Assembly (NCBI GenBank): GCA_963765265.1
Contig: CAVXVN010000008.1
Coordinates: 124,001-188,000, forward strand
Reading direction: 5' to 3'
DNA length: 64,000 bases
From: Bacillus_BD sp963765265
GTDB lineage: Bacteria; Bacillota; Bacilli; Bacillales; Cytobacillaceae
The stretch's first letter is position 1, and every line of letters starts with the position of its first letter. Of the stretch, positions 37,079-45,110 are shown one piece after another. The position numbers and the translations under genes were made by a program. The notes beneath the pieces are model-generated. The model saw only the letters and a list, made by a program, of their open reading frames with translations. It was not told the DNA's origin and did not search any database.

Positions 37079-37600
37079 TCAGTGAACGATGCTATTCCCT
37101 GCTTCTTTGATTGTTAATGCATGAACTGTTTTTCCCATTAGGACGGTATCAATTACATTTCCGTCTTTGTTTATAATTGTCTCTTCTTTTGAAATACCAA
37201 AACCAAAATGATGATAAAGCTCAATATTAAGTGGCGTATCCTTCCTTACGCGACAGTAGATTTTTCCTTTACCCGTCTCTTTAGCATATTCCTCCAACCA
37301 CTGGATCATCTTTTTCGCCATTCCTTTTCTTCTTGCCTTTGGAGAAACAGAGAGCCGTTTAAAATATAGAGAATTCTGTTCAAGGATTATTCTAGCAGAA
37401 CCTATTGGTTTCCCATTGATGCAGGCTAGTACAGCCTGCTCTGAACCCTTATGAATGGCTTGTTGAATCGATGTGACACTTTCATTCATCGCGCTGGACG
37501 GAATACCATGGTTGGAATATTCAGCAAATGCATCCAACATCACTTGATAAACGCTTTTAATATCTTCATCTTCTTCTGCTAGTTTAATGATAACATCCAT
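37079..37600 (-). CDS. GNAT family N-acetyltransferase
   Basis: A 173-residue protein with the acetyl-CoA-binding pattern ARRKGMAKKMIQW (about residue 95), preceded by the strand LYFKRLSVSP. The fold assignment is clear; the acceptor substrate is unknown. Ribosome binding site GAGGTGAAG. Not obviously in an operon. Just upstream, at 37632-37643, lies a short palindrome GGTGACAACACC resembling the repeat found after the next gene. Confidence 0.9.
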   Translation of the reverse strand: MDVIIKLAEEDEDIKSVYQVMLDAFAEYSNHGIPSSAMNESVTSIQQAIHKGSEQAVLACINGKPIGSARIILEQNSLYFKRLSVSPKARRKGMAKKMIQWLEEYAKETGKGKIYCRVRKDTPLNIELYHHFGFGISKEETIINKDGNVIDTVLMGKTVHALTIKEAGNSIVH

Positions 37601-37680
37601 TTCTTCACCTCATATTCATTTTTACTTCTTTGGTGACAACACCGAGGTATTATTAAATATTCATTGGAATTTAATTTTTG

Positions 37681-37734
37681 TCCTCTACAAAAAGACAAAT
37701 TAACTAAATCTGTCTTTTCTTGGTGCCTGACACC
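37681..37734. repeat. Dispersed repeat, copy A (3' of the nucleotidyltransferase gene)
   Basis: The 54-base element ends in GGTGCCTGACACC and contains AAAGACA...TGTCTTT, a terminator-like stem with a T-run for the minus strand. It matches 45057-45110 at about 45 of 54 positions. The GGTGTCAGGCACC core is, from memory, frequent in Bacillus genomes. Confidence 0.8.
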
Positions 37735-37740
37735 GGGCTT

Positions 37741-38580
37741 TCATTCCGATATATGTAAGAGTTTCCATATCCACTGATCAAGCTTATCCGTTATATTTTT
37801 TCCTTTAGGCAAATCATGTGAATGCTTTTTTAACAAAACTAATTCAGTTTCCAATAAAATTATGCTGTCTTTAATTATAACAGAATGAACTACATGCTGT
37901 TTTTTTTTCGCTGTCATTAGTTCATTGTAAAAGGAAACTAGCCCATTCTTATCAGGAACCATACCTGCAAATGAACTATAAAGTGCATCAAACGGTACTG
38001 TTCTTGTGAACAAAATGGTTTTCGCAAGTAGAAAGGCACGAGTAGCTTGAATTAACTGTTTCTGTCTACGCTCGTTAAAATCCTTATCACGAATTTCCTT
38101 CAAATTTCTTGCTATTAAATGAATATAATGCTGAAACAACGAAAAAAGGGAGTAACTTTCTTCTACTAAAGTACATATTTTTTTTGAAAACTGATCTTCA
38201 TCTCTATATAAGATCGGTGATACAGCCCATTCTAACAAACTTGGATTAGATTTTTGCAGCAAGGTGAAAGTCTTAAAAACATCCCACCCTTGAGCGTCAA
38301 ATGGCGATTGAAAATCAATCGTTTCCTGCACCTTTGTCAAAGATAAATACTTTTTGATATCTTGATGTATAAATATAAACCGTACATCATAATCAGATTG
38401 TTCGGTCGCTCCTCCCCATGCCCGACTTCCCGTTTCAGCAGCGAAAAGAATATTTATATGATGCTTTCGTTCAACTTCCTGCAGCCAATTTTCGATCAAA
38501 GTAATAGCCTCATTTTTTTTGAATTTCTGCAATTCCCCATGTTTTAATATACGAACTATTGTAAACGATTTTGTGTCCAT
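37741..38580 (-). CDS. ycgL: Predicted nucleotidyltransferase (PF10127, YcgL-like)
   Basis: A 279-residue protein with the polymerase-beta-type motif GSRAWG...SDYDVRFIF (about residues 51-70), the two aspartates of which would bind metal. The remainder is helical. The family includes phage RNA-ligase-associated RlaP-type proteins and B. subtilis YcgL; the substrate is unknown. The start has AAGTGGGAA as ribosome binding site. Its first ~12 codons and upstream bases (38546-38592) recur in front of the dynamin genes, and its 3' flank is repeat copy A. Confidence 0.85.
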   Translation of the reverse strand: MDTKSFTIVRILKHGELQKFKKNEAITLIENWLQEVERKHHINILFAAETGSRAWGGATEQSDYDVRFIFIHQDIKKYLSLTKVQETIDFQSPFDAQGWDVFKTFTLLQKSNPSLLEWAVSPILYRDEDQFSKKICTLVEESYSLFSLFQHYIHLIARNLKEIRDKDFNERRQKQLIQATRAFLLAKTILFTRTVPFDALYSSFAGMVPDKNGLVSFYNELMTAKKKQHVVHSVIIKDSIILLETELVLLKKHSHDLPKGKNITDKLDQWIWKLLHISE

Positions 38581-38592
38581 TTCCCACTTAAA
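38546..38592. repeat. 47-bp repeat at the ycgL start
   Basis: Matches 48774-48820 at about 41 of 47 positions (shared TTTCCCACTTAAA and TAAACGATTTT). Here it covers the ribosome binding site and the first codons of ycgL; at the second site the same codons are broken by a stop. Confidence 0.75.
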
Positions 38593-38769
38593 AAAACTGA
38601 CTATTATCCATTTGTAAAAGTATCAACTTGGATTTAATAATATAAAAGATTAATTATCGTGTGTAGAAAATATTTTTCTGCTTATAATAAAAAACTAAAG
38701 ATTGAAAGAAACTTCTTTTACAAAGAAATTATTACAAGAAATCATTCATTACGGAAAGGAAGATGTTGA

Positions 38770-39139
38770 ATGTTTAAAGGCTTTTCATTATGGGCTGGCG
38801 TAATTTCGGGAGGACTGGCGCAATTAAAGGATACCCAAGCCGTTACGACTGGTCATATGGATAAAAAAGAGTATGCAATTCAAACTTCACAAAATGTTAC
38901 TGGTGGTATTAGGTATTATGGCAGGTATTGAATACGGAGCTGTCCTTGGCTCAATGATTTTGCCTGGACCGGGAACAATCATTGGATCTATTATCGGAAG
39001 TATGGTGGGGAATCGGGTTGGAAATTATGCAGGCTATCAAGCAGGCAATATTATTTTTAATAATAAGATTATGAATAGCTCCCACTTACTACAAAATGAA
39101 AGAACCAATTCATTAGAAAGCACAACTACCCATTTTTAA
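38770..39139 (+). pseudogene. Glycine-zipper small membrane protein, frameshifted
   Basis: The first frame starts at ATG 38770 (AAAGGAAG ahead) and runs to a stop after GGIRYYGRY. The second frame continues from about 38910 as GIMAGIEYG into a glycine-rich membrane hairpin (GTIIGSIIGSMVGNRVGNYAG) and ends at 39139. Removing one base near 38908-38912 joins them into a ~122-residue protein with two glycine-zipper helices. It precedes the P-type ATPase locus. Glycine zippers often oligomerise or form pores; the role here is unknown. Confidence 0.7.
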
Positions 39140-39285
39140 AATCATTCATTCGGCTTTTGCAGTAGAGATCCCTCTGTAAAAGCCTTTTTTATTTGCAAAA
39201 AAAGAGGAATGTTTCCATTCCTCCTAAAACAGAGTTTCTAGTCTTGCTTCTTCCTTTATTTATTGATCAAGTCCCCATTCCATTT

Positions 39286-39825
39286 TTATTGAATAGGCGG
39301 TTTTTTATTTAAAGAATGATACGTCTTGTTGCTTAAAACATTTTGCACTTTAAATTGTGATGTGATGTCTTCACTATTTGGTATATTCATTTTACTAGTT
39401 CTTTTTTTTACAGGTGCTCTAGGTACAGTAGGTTCTTCAATATGCTCGCTAAATTCTTCGCCCATTTCCATTGAATGTGATAATCCGAATGTTGTTTTTT
39501 TCTCCATTGTAGACTTCATATTATCCAACACTTTATTCATTTTTGATTTGGTGGCTTCGCCAGTTTGTTTGATCATGTCTGAAAAATCAGGGAGATCTAT
39601 TTGTTCTTTTTCCACTTTTGCTTCTTCAACAAAGGTACCTAATTCCTTTCTTGCTCCAATTGTTAAATGTTTGACCTGATCCCCAACCGAGAGCAATGCT
39701 GCAGCACCTTTGACCAGAACTTTTCTGGTACCTTTCCTCGCTTCAGGTGATACCGATAATATTATAGCTGCAGCTGTTAAAACCATCCCCACAGGGTTAC
39801 TAAATGAAAATAAGCGTTTAAACAT
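39286..39825 (-). CDS. Membrane-anchored protein of unknown function near the P-type ATPase
   Basis: A 179-residue protein with one hydrophobic helix (about residues 11-25). An amphipathic segment follows (KVLVKGAAALLSVGDQVKHL, EEAKVEK), then a charged helical and Pro/Lys-rich tail. The first ~75 residues resemble the 89-residue protein at 44368 on the other side of the ATPase (membrane helix, basic turn, then ARKEL/TKEEI and EEAKVE/AEVKFE). It is divergent from the ATPase and shares its promoter region. The family may be DUF5132-like, which I cannot verify. Confidence 0.7.
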   Translation of the reverse strand: MFKRLFSFSNPVGMVLTAAAIILSVSPEARKGTRKVLVKGAAALLSVGDQVKHLTIGARKELGTFVEEAKVEKEQIDLPDFSDMIKQTGEATKSKMNKVLDNMKSTMEKKTTFGLSHSMEMGEEFSEHIEEPTVPRAPVKKRTSKMNIPNSEDITSQFKVQNVLSNKTYHSLNKKPPIQ

Positions 39826-39889
39826 TCGTATACACCTCCCTTTTTTATTCTTTCAGCCTTTCCAAAACCGACCATTAATATTCTTAAAG

Positions 39890-39940
39890 GTAAATTTTTT
39901 GTAAAGATTATTTAAATTTCAAAAGTAAATATTTTGTAAA
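39890..39940. promoter_or_regulatory. Paired 16-bp direct repeats in the divergent promoter
   Basis: GTAAATTTTTTGTAAA (39890-39905) and GTAAATATTTTGTAAA (39925-39940) differ at one base and start 35 bases apart. They lie between the divergent 179-residue protein gene and the P-type ATPase gene, as expected for a shared operator. Confidence 0.55.
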
Positions 39941-40027
39941 TATATTGTATGGAAAATATTAATTTAGACCAATATAGAATGTATTATTAACAATTAAATT
40001 ACAATTGGGGGAAGTAGTGAAAATGAA

Positions 40028-43000
40028 ATGAAATCCAATCATCAAATAAGAGCCTTTCATGTCATTCCGGGAAGACTAAGAGTAGAGCTTTTTGGCTTAA
40101 GAGATAATCCTGATGTTGCCCTTCGCTTCAAAAAGGTTTTTTCTTCTATTGATGGAATTTTGCATTTGGAAACCAATATTGTTACAGGAAAAATTCTATT
40201 ACAATATGATGAACAAGTTCTTAGTTCTAATCAATTGTGCTTCTATATCTCTCAGTTTGAAGAAATGCTTTTTCAATTATTCCAAGAGGCTGAGGAAAAA
40301 GTTGAACAAGATCATTGTTTGAACGAAATACCTTTTATTAATATGAGTTCCAAATCCGAAGTTGCAGCAACTTATGATTTTTCTATTGGTAATAATGAAC
40401 AAACGGGTTTTATTTCCTCCTTTTTAAGGCCCATACCGAACCATTTTAGAGCAAGAGCACCTACAAAAGAACATGTACCACTACCCTTAGCGTTATCCGT
40501 TGCTGGATTTGGATTTTTGGGGATTAAACAATTATTTTTAGGCAGGTCGTTACTAGCTAGACACCCTATTCCATTTTATTTAGCTGCTGCCGTATCTGTT
40601 TGCACTGGGTATCCTTATATAAAAAGAATACTCAATAAAATTAGAAAAAAAAGAAAGGTTAATGTCGATTTATTATTAACAGCTAGTGCTTTTACATTAG
40701 CCTTATTACGAGAAAATCTCATTGTCTTAGCAGGTTTAAGCTTGATCCAATACTTGAATTGGAAAAGGATGAAATCTGTTGATCACAATCTTTTGGATCA
40801 GGAATTTGTTTCAGAGGAAATTGAAAACTATAGCCGAACAGCTTCAAGGCTTGGATTTATAGGGGCAGCTGCTGCTATGTTCGTTACTCGTAATCCAATT
40901 ATCTCATTAGCTGTTTTACTTGCAGCCAATCCAAGGCCTATCACTACTTCTGCAGAATATTCATGGAAACAGGCAGATCATATGGCGAGGGAAAACAATG
41001 AAACGATTCCTCAAAATGGTTCACTTTATCAATTGACAGAGATGAAAGCTGTTGTTTTCGAAGATGCATCGCTCATTTCTGTTGACGGTACGATTCGCAA
41101 AGAGTGCATCCGACTGTTTACATTGTTGAAGGGTAAAAAAGTTGCTTTTATTAATAATGAATCAGATATAAATTTAGATCAACTAAATAAAAACCTGAAA
41201 GAATTTCAAATGACACTCATCTCTCATCAGGACCTTCAGCTTCATATAAAACGTCGTGAAGATGTACTAGTCATAATAAAAGATGATGCAAACGAAAAAA
41301 ACAAGGTCATTTCCTTTTATCCATTCTGTACTTTTGCACAATTAAACAGTATTGCGAAAACGATGCAAAATGGTAATGAATTAAAAGGAATGATACGACA
41401 GCATATTCGCATAACAAAAGGATGGAATTTGGTCGGTTCCATTATCGCTATGCCCCTGATTCTTAGTGCACCACTCATTAATCTCTTTGGAGATGCTTTA
41501 ACATTAACTTTTATGTCTAGAGTAAAAAGATGGTCGGAACGCAGATTTATCGCTTCTACTCACCAAATTCAAGCAGAGAAGTTAACTTCTGATAAGGTTC
41601 TTTGGCATTCAAAGCAAACAAGTGACATTTTAGATTTCTTTCATATTGATGCTTTTCATGGGCTAAGTAATGTACAAGCGAATGATGCTCTTCAGATATA
41701 TGGGAAAAATCAGCTTGTGTCAAAGAAACATCCTCATTGGATAAAAACATATTTGGGACAATTCAAAGAATTTACAACACTCGTTTTGGTGGGAACTGCT
41801 CTTTTAAGTGCCTTTACTGGACATCTTTTTGATGGTGTGATCATGGGATCTATTCTAATGATCAATGCAGGGATTGGCACTTTTCAAGAAAGAAAAGCAG
41901 ATCACGCAGTTGAAACTATGAGTCAATTTGTCCCGCCTAACTGTCGGGTCATTCGCAATGGTGTGCTTCAAGAAATTGCAGCAAATGACTTAGTCCCTGG
42001 TGATATTGTTGAATTGGAAGCAGGTGATCGAATTCCAGCTGACCTACGGGTTATTCAATCTTGGAGCTTTGAAGTGAACGAATCATCCTTAACAGGGGAA
42101 TCGCTCCCTGTTCAAAAATACGATACCGAATTAAATGAGAACATACCCCTTACAGATCGTACGAACATTCTATATATGGGGACACACGTAACTAGAGGAA
42201 AATGTAAAGCCATTGTTGTACAAACTGGAATAAATACCGAAATGGGACATTTATTATCACTCTTATCAGAGGAAGAAGATCATACAACACCACTTCAAAA
42301 GCAGGTAACGTCTATTAGTAAGAAATTTATGAAAGGTGCTTTAGCCATTGGAGTCATTGTCTTTATTACTGGATTATTAAGAGGTGTACCAATACCACAA
42401 ATGGTAACTACTTCTGTTGCCCTAACAGCTTCTGCTATTCCAGAAGGCCTCCCAATAACCATAACATTTGCATTGACAGCTGGAATTTTCCGTATGGCTA
42501 AGAAAAACGCACTGGTTCGTAAACTTTCTGCTTTAGAGACATTAGGAAGAACCACTGTTATTTGTTCAGATAAAACAGGAACATTAACAAAGAATGAAAT
42601 GACGGTTAAACGGATTGTGACGATTGGTCATGAATATGATGTGACTGGTGATGGCTATAATCCTGATGGCAATATCATTGGAAAGAATCAGACTCAACCC
42701 GGCACTGAAGATTTGGATAAATTATTAAAAATCGGTTTATTTTGTAATAATGCTCAGTTTATTAAAGAAGAAGATCGTTGGAATATACAAGGTGATCCAA
42801 CGGAAGGAGCACTCCTTACTTTAGCGGCTAAAGGTGGACATTTACCAATCCATTATAGCCACTGGCAACGCGCTGAGGAAATCCCTTTTGACTCAGCAAG
42901 CGGTAAAATGAGTGTAGTATGTCATGAAGAACATCTAGAAGAGCAATGCTATGTCATGTCAAAAGGCTCGGTTGATAAGCTAGTGAACAATTGCACCCAC

Positions 43001-44293
43001 TATCAGAAAAATGGAAAAATCTATCCAATAACAGAAAAGGTTCACACACAAATCTTAGAACAAAATAATATGCTGGCCAATCAAGCATTACGTGTATTAG
43101 GCTTTGCTTACCAAAAATTAAGCAAACCTTACAATAAGGAATGCTTAGAGGATTTAGATCATGGGCTTATTTATGTAGGAATGGTAGGTATGATGGATCC
43201 GCCAAAACCTGAAGTCGAAAAAAGCATTCGAGAAGCAGTCAAATTAGGGATTAAACCAATCATGATTACAGGAGATCATCCTTTAACTGCTTTAGCCATT
43301 GCGAAACAAATCGGTATTTACGATGACCTTAGTAAAGTAGTATCTGGGCAAGAGTTGGATCAACTTTCGGATTCTGAGTTAAATAGGATCATTGATGATA
43401 TTGCTATTTATGCACGCGTAACGCCAGAGCATAAACTTAGAATTGTCACAGCCCTACAACAACATGGACATATCGTGGCAATGACAGGTGATGGAGTGAA
43501 TGATTCTCCAGCCATTAAAAAAGCGGATGTTGGTATTGCCATGGGACAAACAGGAACCCAGGTAACAAAAGAAACCGCCGATATAGTACTAAAGGAAGAT
43601 CATTTTGGATCCATTGTCGATGGGGTTAAAGAAGGTAGAACGATAATCGGTAATATTAGAAAAGCGATTGGTTGCTTGCTAAGCGGGAACCTGGCAGAAG
43701 TACTAGTTACGTCCGTTGCTGTAATCGCAGGCTTACCACTTCCAATTGTACCGATTCAAATCTTACTTATGAATATGCTGACTGACGCCCTACCTGCTAT
43801 GATTCTTGCCGTAAATCCTGGCAATAAATCGAAGGAAACAAAGCGACAGGAGATTGTGGATAGTTCTTTGTATAAACAAGTCGTAACTCGTGGAACAATT
43901 CTGGGTATTGGTGCGTTAGGTCTATTTATTTGGAGCTTAGGCACTGGATCTTCGATAATCGTTGCTCAAACAATTGCCTTCTCAACGTTAGTTGCAGGGC
44001 AACTCATACAGACTTTCTCATGGAGACAAGCTGAATCGGAAGAATCTATAAAAGATTGGACGAAAGATCGCTTTATGTTAGGGGCATTCGGAATTTCATG
44101 GTTATCTCTTCTAAGTGTTATTTATATCCCTTCTCTAGCAGGTATTTTTAAAACAACTTCCCTGCCTTTATGGAACTGGGGCCCTATTCTTTTAGTAGCA
44201 ACAGCATCGGCACGTCTAGCTAAACCAATATCTAAATTATGGATCTCACAGGAAACACCAATTAATCGTAACAATCTTGCAGTTGGTGCTTAA
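40028..44293 (+). CDS. Giant P-type ATPase: dead P1B-like half fused to a SERCA-like pump
   Basis: 1421 residues. Residues 1-85: an HMA-like domain without CxxC (VIPGRLRVEL, TGKILLQYD). Residues ~150-505: a reduced heavy-metal-ATPase copy. Its CPC motif is replaced by ANP (300-302), VVFDKTGT reads VVFEDASL (343-350, Asp to Glu), the nucleotide domain is largely missing, and the terminal helix pair LINLFGDALTLTFM remains. Residues ~525-1421: a complete P2-type pump with TGES (689-692), DKTGT (Asp848), TGDHPLTA and TGDGVNDSPA. SERCA-type ion ligands align at Glu806, Asn1221, Glu1224, Asn1249, Thr1252 and Asp1253, suggesting Ca2+ or a similar cation. Mycobacterial CtpH/CtpI proteins have comparable size. 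Confidence 0.93.
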   Translation: MKSNHQIRAFHVIPGRLRVELFGLRDNPDVALRFKKVFSSIDGILHLETNIVTGKILLQYDEQVLSSNQLCFYISQFEEMLFQLFQEAEEKVEQDHCLNEIPFINMSSKSEVAATYDFSIGNNEQTGFISSFLRPIPNHFRARAPTKEHVPLPLALSVAGFGFLGIKQLFLGRSLLARHPIPFYLAAAVSVCTGYPYIKRILNKIRKKRKVNVDLLLTASAFTLALLRENLIVLAGLSLIQYLNWKRMKSVDHNLLDQEFVSEEIENYSRTASRLGFIGAAAAMFVTRNPIISLAVLLAANPRPITTSAEYSWKQADHMARENNETIPQNGSLYQLTEMKAVVFEDASLISVDGTIRKECIRLFTLLKGKKVAFINNESDINLDQLNKNLKEFQMTLISHQDLQLHIKRREDVLVIIKDDANEKNKVISFYPFCTFAQLNSIAKTMQNGNELKGMIRQHIRITKGWNLVGSIIAMPLILSAPLINLFGDALTLTFMSRVKRWSERRFIASTHQIQAEKLTSDKVLWHSKQTSDILDFFHIDAFHGLSNVQANDALQIYGKNQLVSKKHPHWIKTYLGQFKEFTTLVLVGTALLSAFTGHLFDGVIMGSILMINAGIGTFQERKADHAVETMSQFVPPNCRVIRNGVLQEIAANDLVPGDIVELEAGDRIPADLRVIQSWSFEVNESSLTGESLPVQKYDTELNENIPLTDRTNILYMGTHVTRGKCKAIVVQTGINTEMGHLLSLLSEEEDHTTPLQKQVTSISKKFMKGALAIGVIVFITGLLRGVPIPQMVTTSVALTASAIPEGLPITITFALTAGIFRMAKKNALVRKLSALETLGRTTVICSDKTGTLTKNEMTVKRIVTIGHEYDVTGDGYNPDGNIIGKNQTQPGTEDLDKLLKIGLFCNNAQFIKEEDRWNIQGDPTEGALLTLAAKGGHLPIHYSHWQRAEEIPFDSASGKMSVVCHEEHLEEQCYVMSKGSVDKLVNNCTHYQKNGKIYPITEKVHTQILEQNNMLANQALRVLGFAYQKLSKPYNKECLEDLDHGLIYVGMVGMMDPPKPEVEKSIREAVKLGIKPIMITGDHPLTALAIAKQIGIYDDLSKVVSGQELDQLSDSELNRIIDDIAIYARVTPEHKLRIVTALQQHGHIVAMTGDGVNDSPAIKKADVGIAMGQTGTQVTKETADIVLKEDHFGSIVDGVKEGRTIIGNIRKAIGCLLSGNLAEVLVTSVAVIAGLPLPIVPIQILLMNMLTDALPAMILAVNPGNKSKETKRQEIVDSSLYKQVVTRGTILGIGALGLFIWSLGTGSSIIVAQTIAFSTLVAGQLIQTFSWRQAESEESIKDWTKDRFMLGAFGISWLSLLSVIYIPSLAGIFKTTSLPLWNWGPILLVATASARLAKPISKLWISQETPINRNNLAVGA

Positions 44294-44367
44294 CAAAGGT
44301 ATAAAAAAATGTTTAACATGGGAAAACTGTCCAATAAGTAACTAGTTTCATTCAAGGAGGTTTAAAG

Positions 44368-44637
44368 ATGATTGAAAGAAATTTGCAGCGAATTGTAATA
44401 GGTTCGGCACTTGCCCTAGCGACTACAGCCCTACTGCCCGTAATAAAAAAAACTCTTCGGCCTATTATGCTAGATCTTTCTAAGCAAATGAGATACTTAA
44501 TCGTTGCCACTAAAGAAGAAATTGAAGACATGGCAGCTGAAGTGAAATTTGAACGTATGAGAAAAAGTCTAGATAATGAAATATTTATTGATAGTGAGGT
44601 TTATGAGGTAGAAAATCAAAATCGAATATTTCATTAA
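44368..44637 (+). CDS. Small membrane protein, paralogue-like to the 39286 gene
   Basis: An 89-residue protein with one N-terminal membrane helix (about residues 9-26), a basic turn (KKTLRP) and a charged amphipathic helix (ATKEEIEDMAAEVKFER). It is 74 bases after the ATPase, with AAGGAGG ahead. The layout parallels the 179-residue protein on the other side of the ATPase. A regulatory or accessory subunit is possible, but only from position. Confidence 0.72.
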   Translation: MIERNLQRIVIGSALALATTALLPVIKKTLRPIMLDLSKQMRYLIVATKEEIEDMAAEVKFERMRKSLDNEIFIDSEVYEVENQNRIFH

Positions 44638-44671
44638 TAAATGAAATTAGGAATATTAAAGGGGGAGTTAG

Positions 44672-44917
44672 GTGGAAACGAAGCAAGACAATGATGTGAT
44701 TATTCATTTAAAACAAGCTTTATTTCATTTGGATGAATCTTTAAAAGCTACCATTCTTTCACTACGTGAAGATTCTTCTTCAAAAAATGAATTAGGCTTA
44801 CTTTGGGAAGAATTTCTTGGTACTTTCTTTAATCGAGTAAAAACTAGAGGAAAAGAAAACAAAGTCAATCTTTTAAATCTCATATCTTTTGCAAGACTGC
44901 GCAAATATTACGATTAA
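44672..44917 (+). CDS. Small soluble protein of unknown function
   Basis: An 81-residue protein, helical, with no membrane segment. The start is GTG behind GGGGGAG. It is the last gene of the ATPase operon, 34 bases after the previous one, and is followed by a strong terminator. The C-terminal end is basic (ISFARLRKYYD). No family recognised. Confidence 0.6.
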   Translation: METKQDNDVIIHLKQALFHLDESLKATILSLREDSSSKNELGLLWEEFLGTFFNRVKTRGKENKVNLLNLISFARLRKYYD

Positions 44918-44986
44918 CTTGCGTTCATTACCCAAAATATTAATAAATTGAGCGTAAGATCACCACAAAAGGTTTTCTTTGCAAAA

Positions 44987-45022
44987 ACAAAGATAGGGAC
45001 TGCAAACAGTTCCTATCTTTGT
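44987..45022 (+). terminator. Terminator of the P-type ATPase operon
   Basis: ACAAAGATAGG-ACTG / CAGT-CCTATCTTTGT with a four-base loop and T's after it. Confidence 0.85.
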
Positions 45023-45056
45023 TTATAGTTTTTGCTGGGATTCCCTAAATGAATAG

Positions 45057-45110
45057 TCCACTCTAAAAAGACAAAATCACTAAATCTGTCCTTTTTCGGT
45101 GCCTGATACC
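45057..45110. repeat. Dispersed repeat, copy B (3' end of the dynamin gene)
   Basis: Matches copy A at 37681-37734 at about 45 of 54 positions. The dynamin stop codon (45080-45082) and the codons for its last residues (GTEKGQI) lie within it, so the repeat supplies the protein's C-terminus and probably its transcription terminator. Confidence 0.8.
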
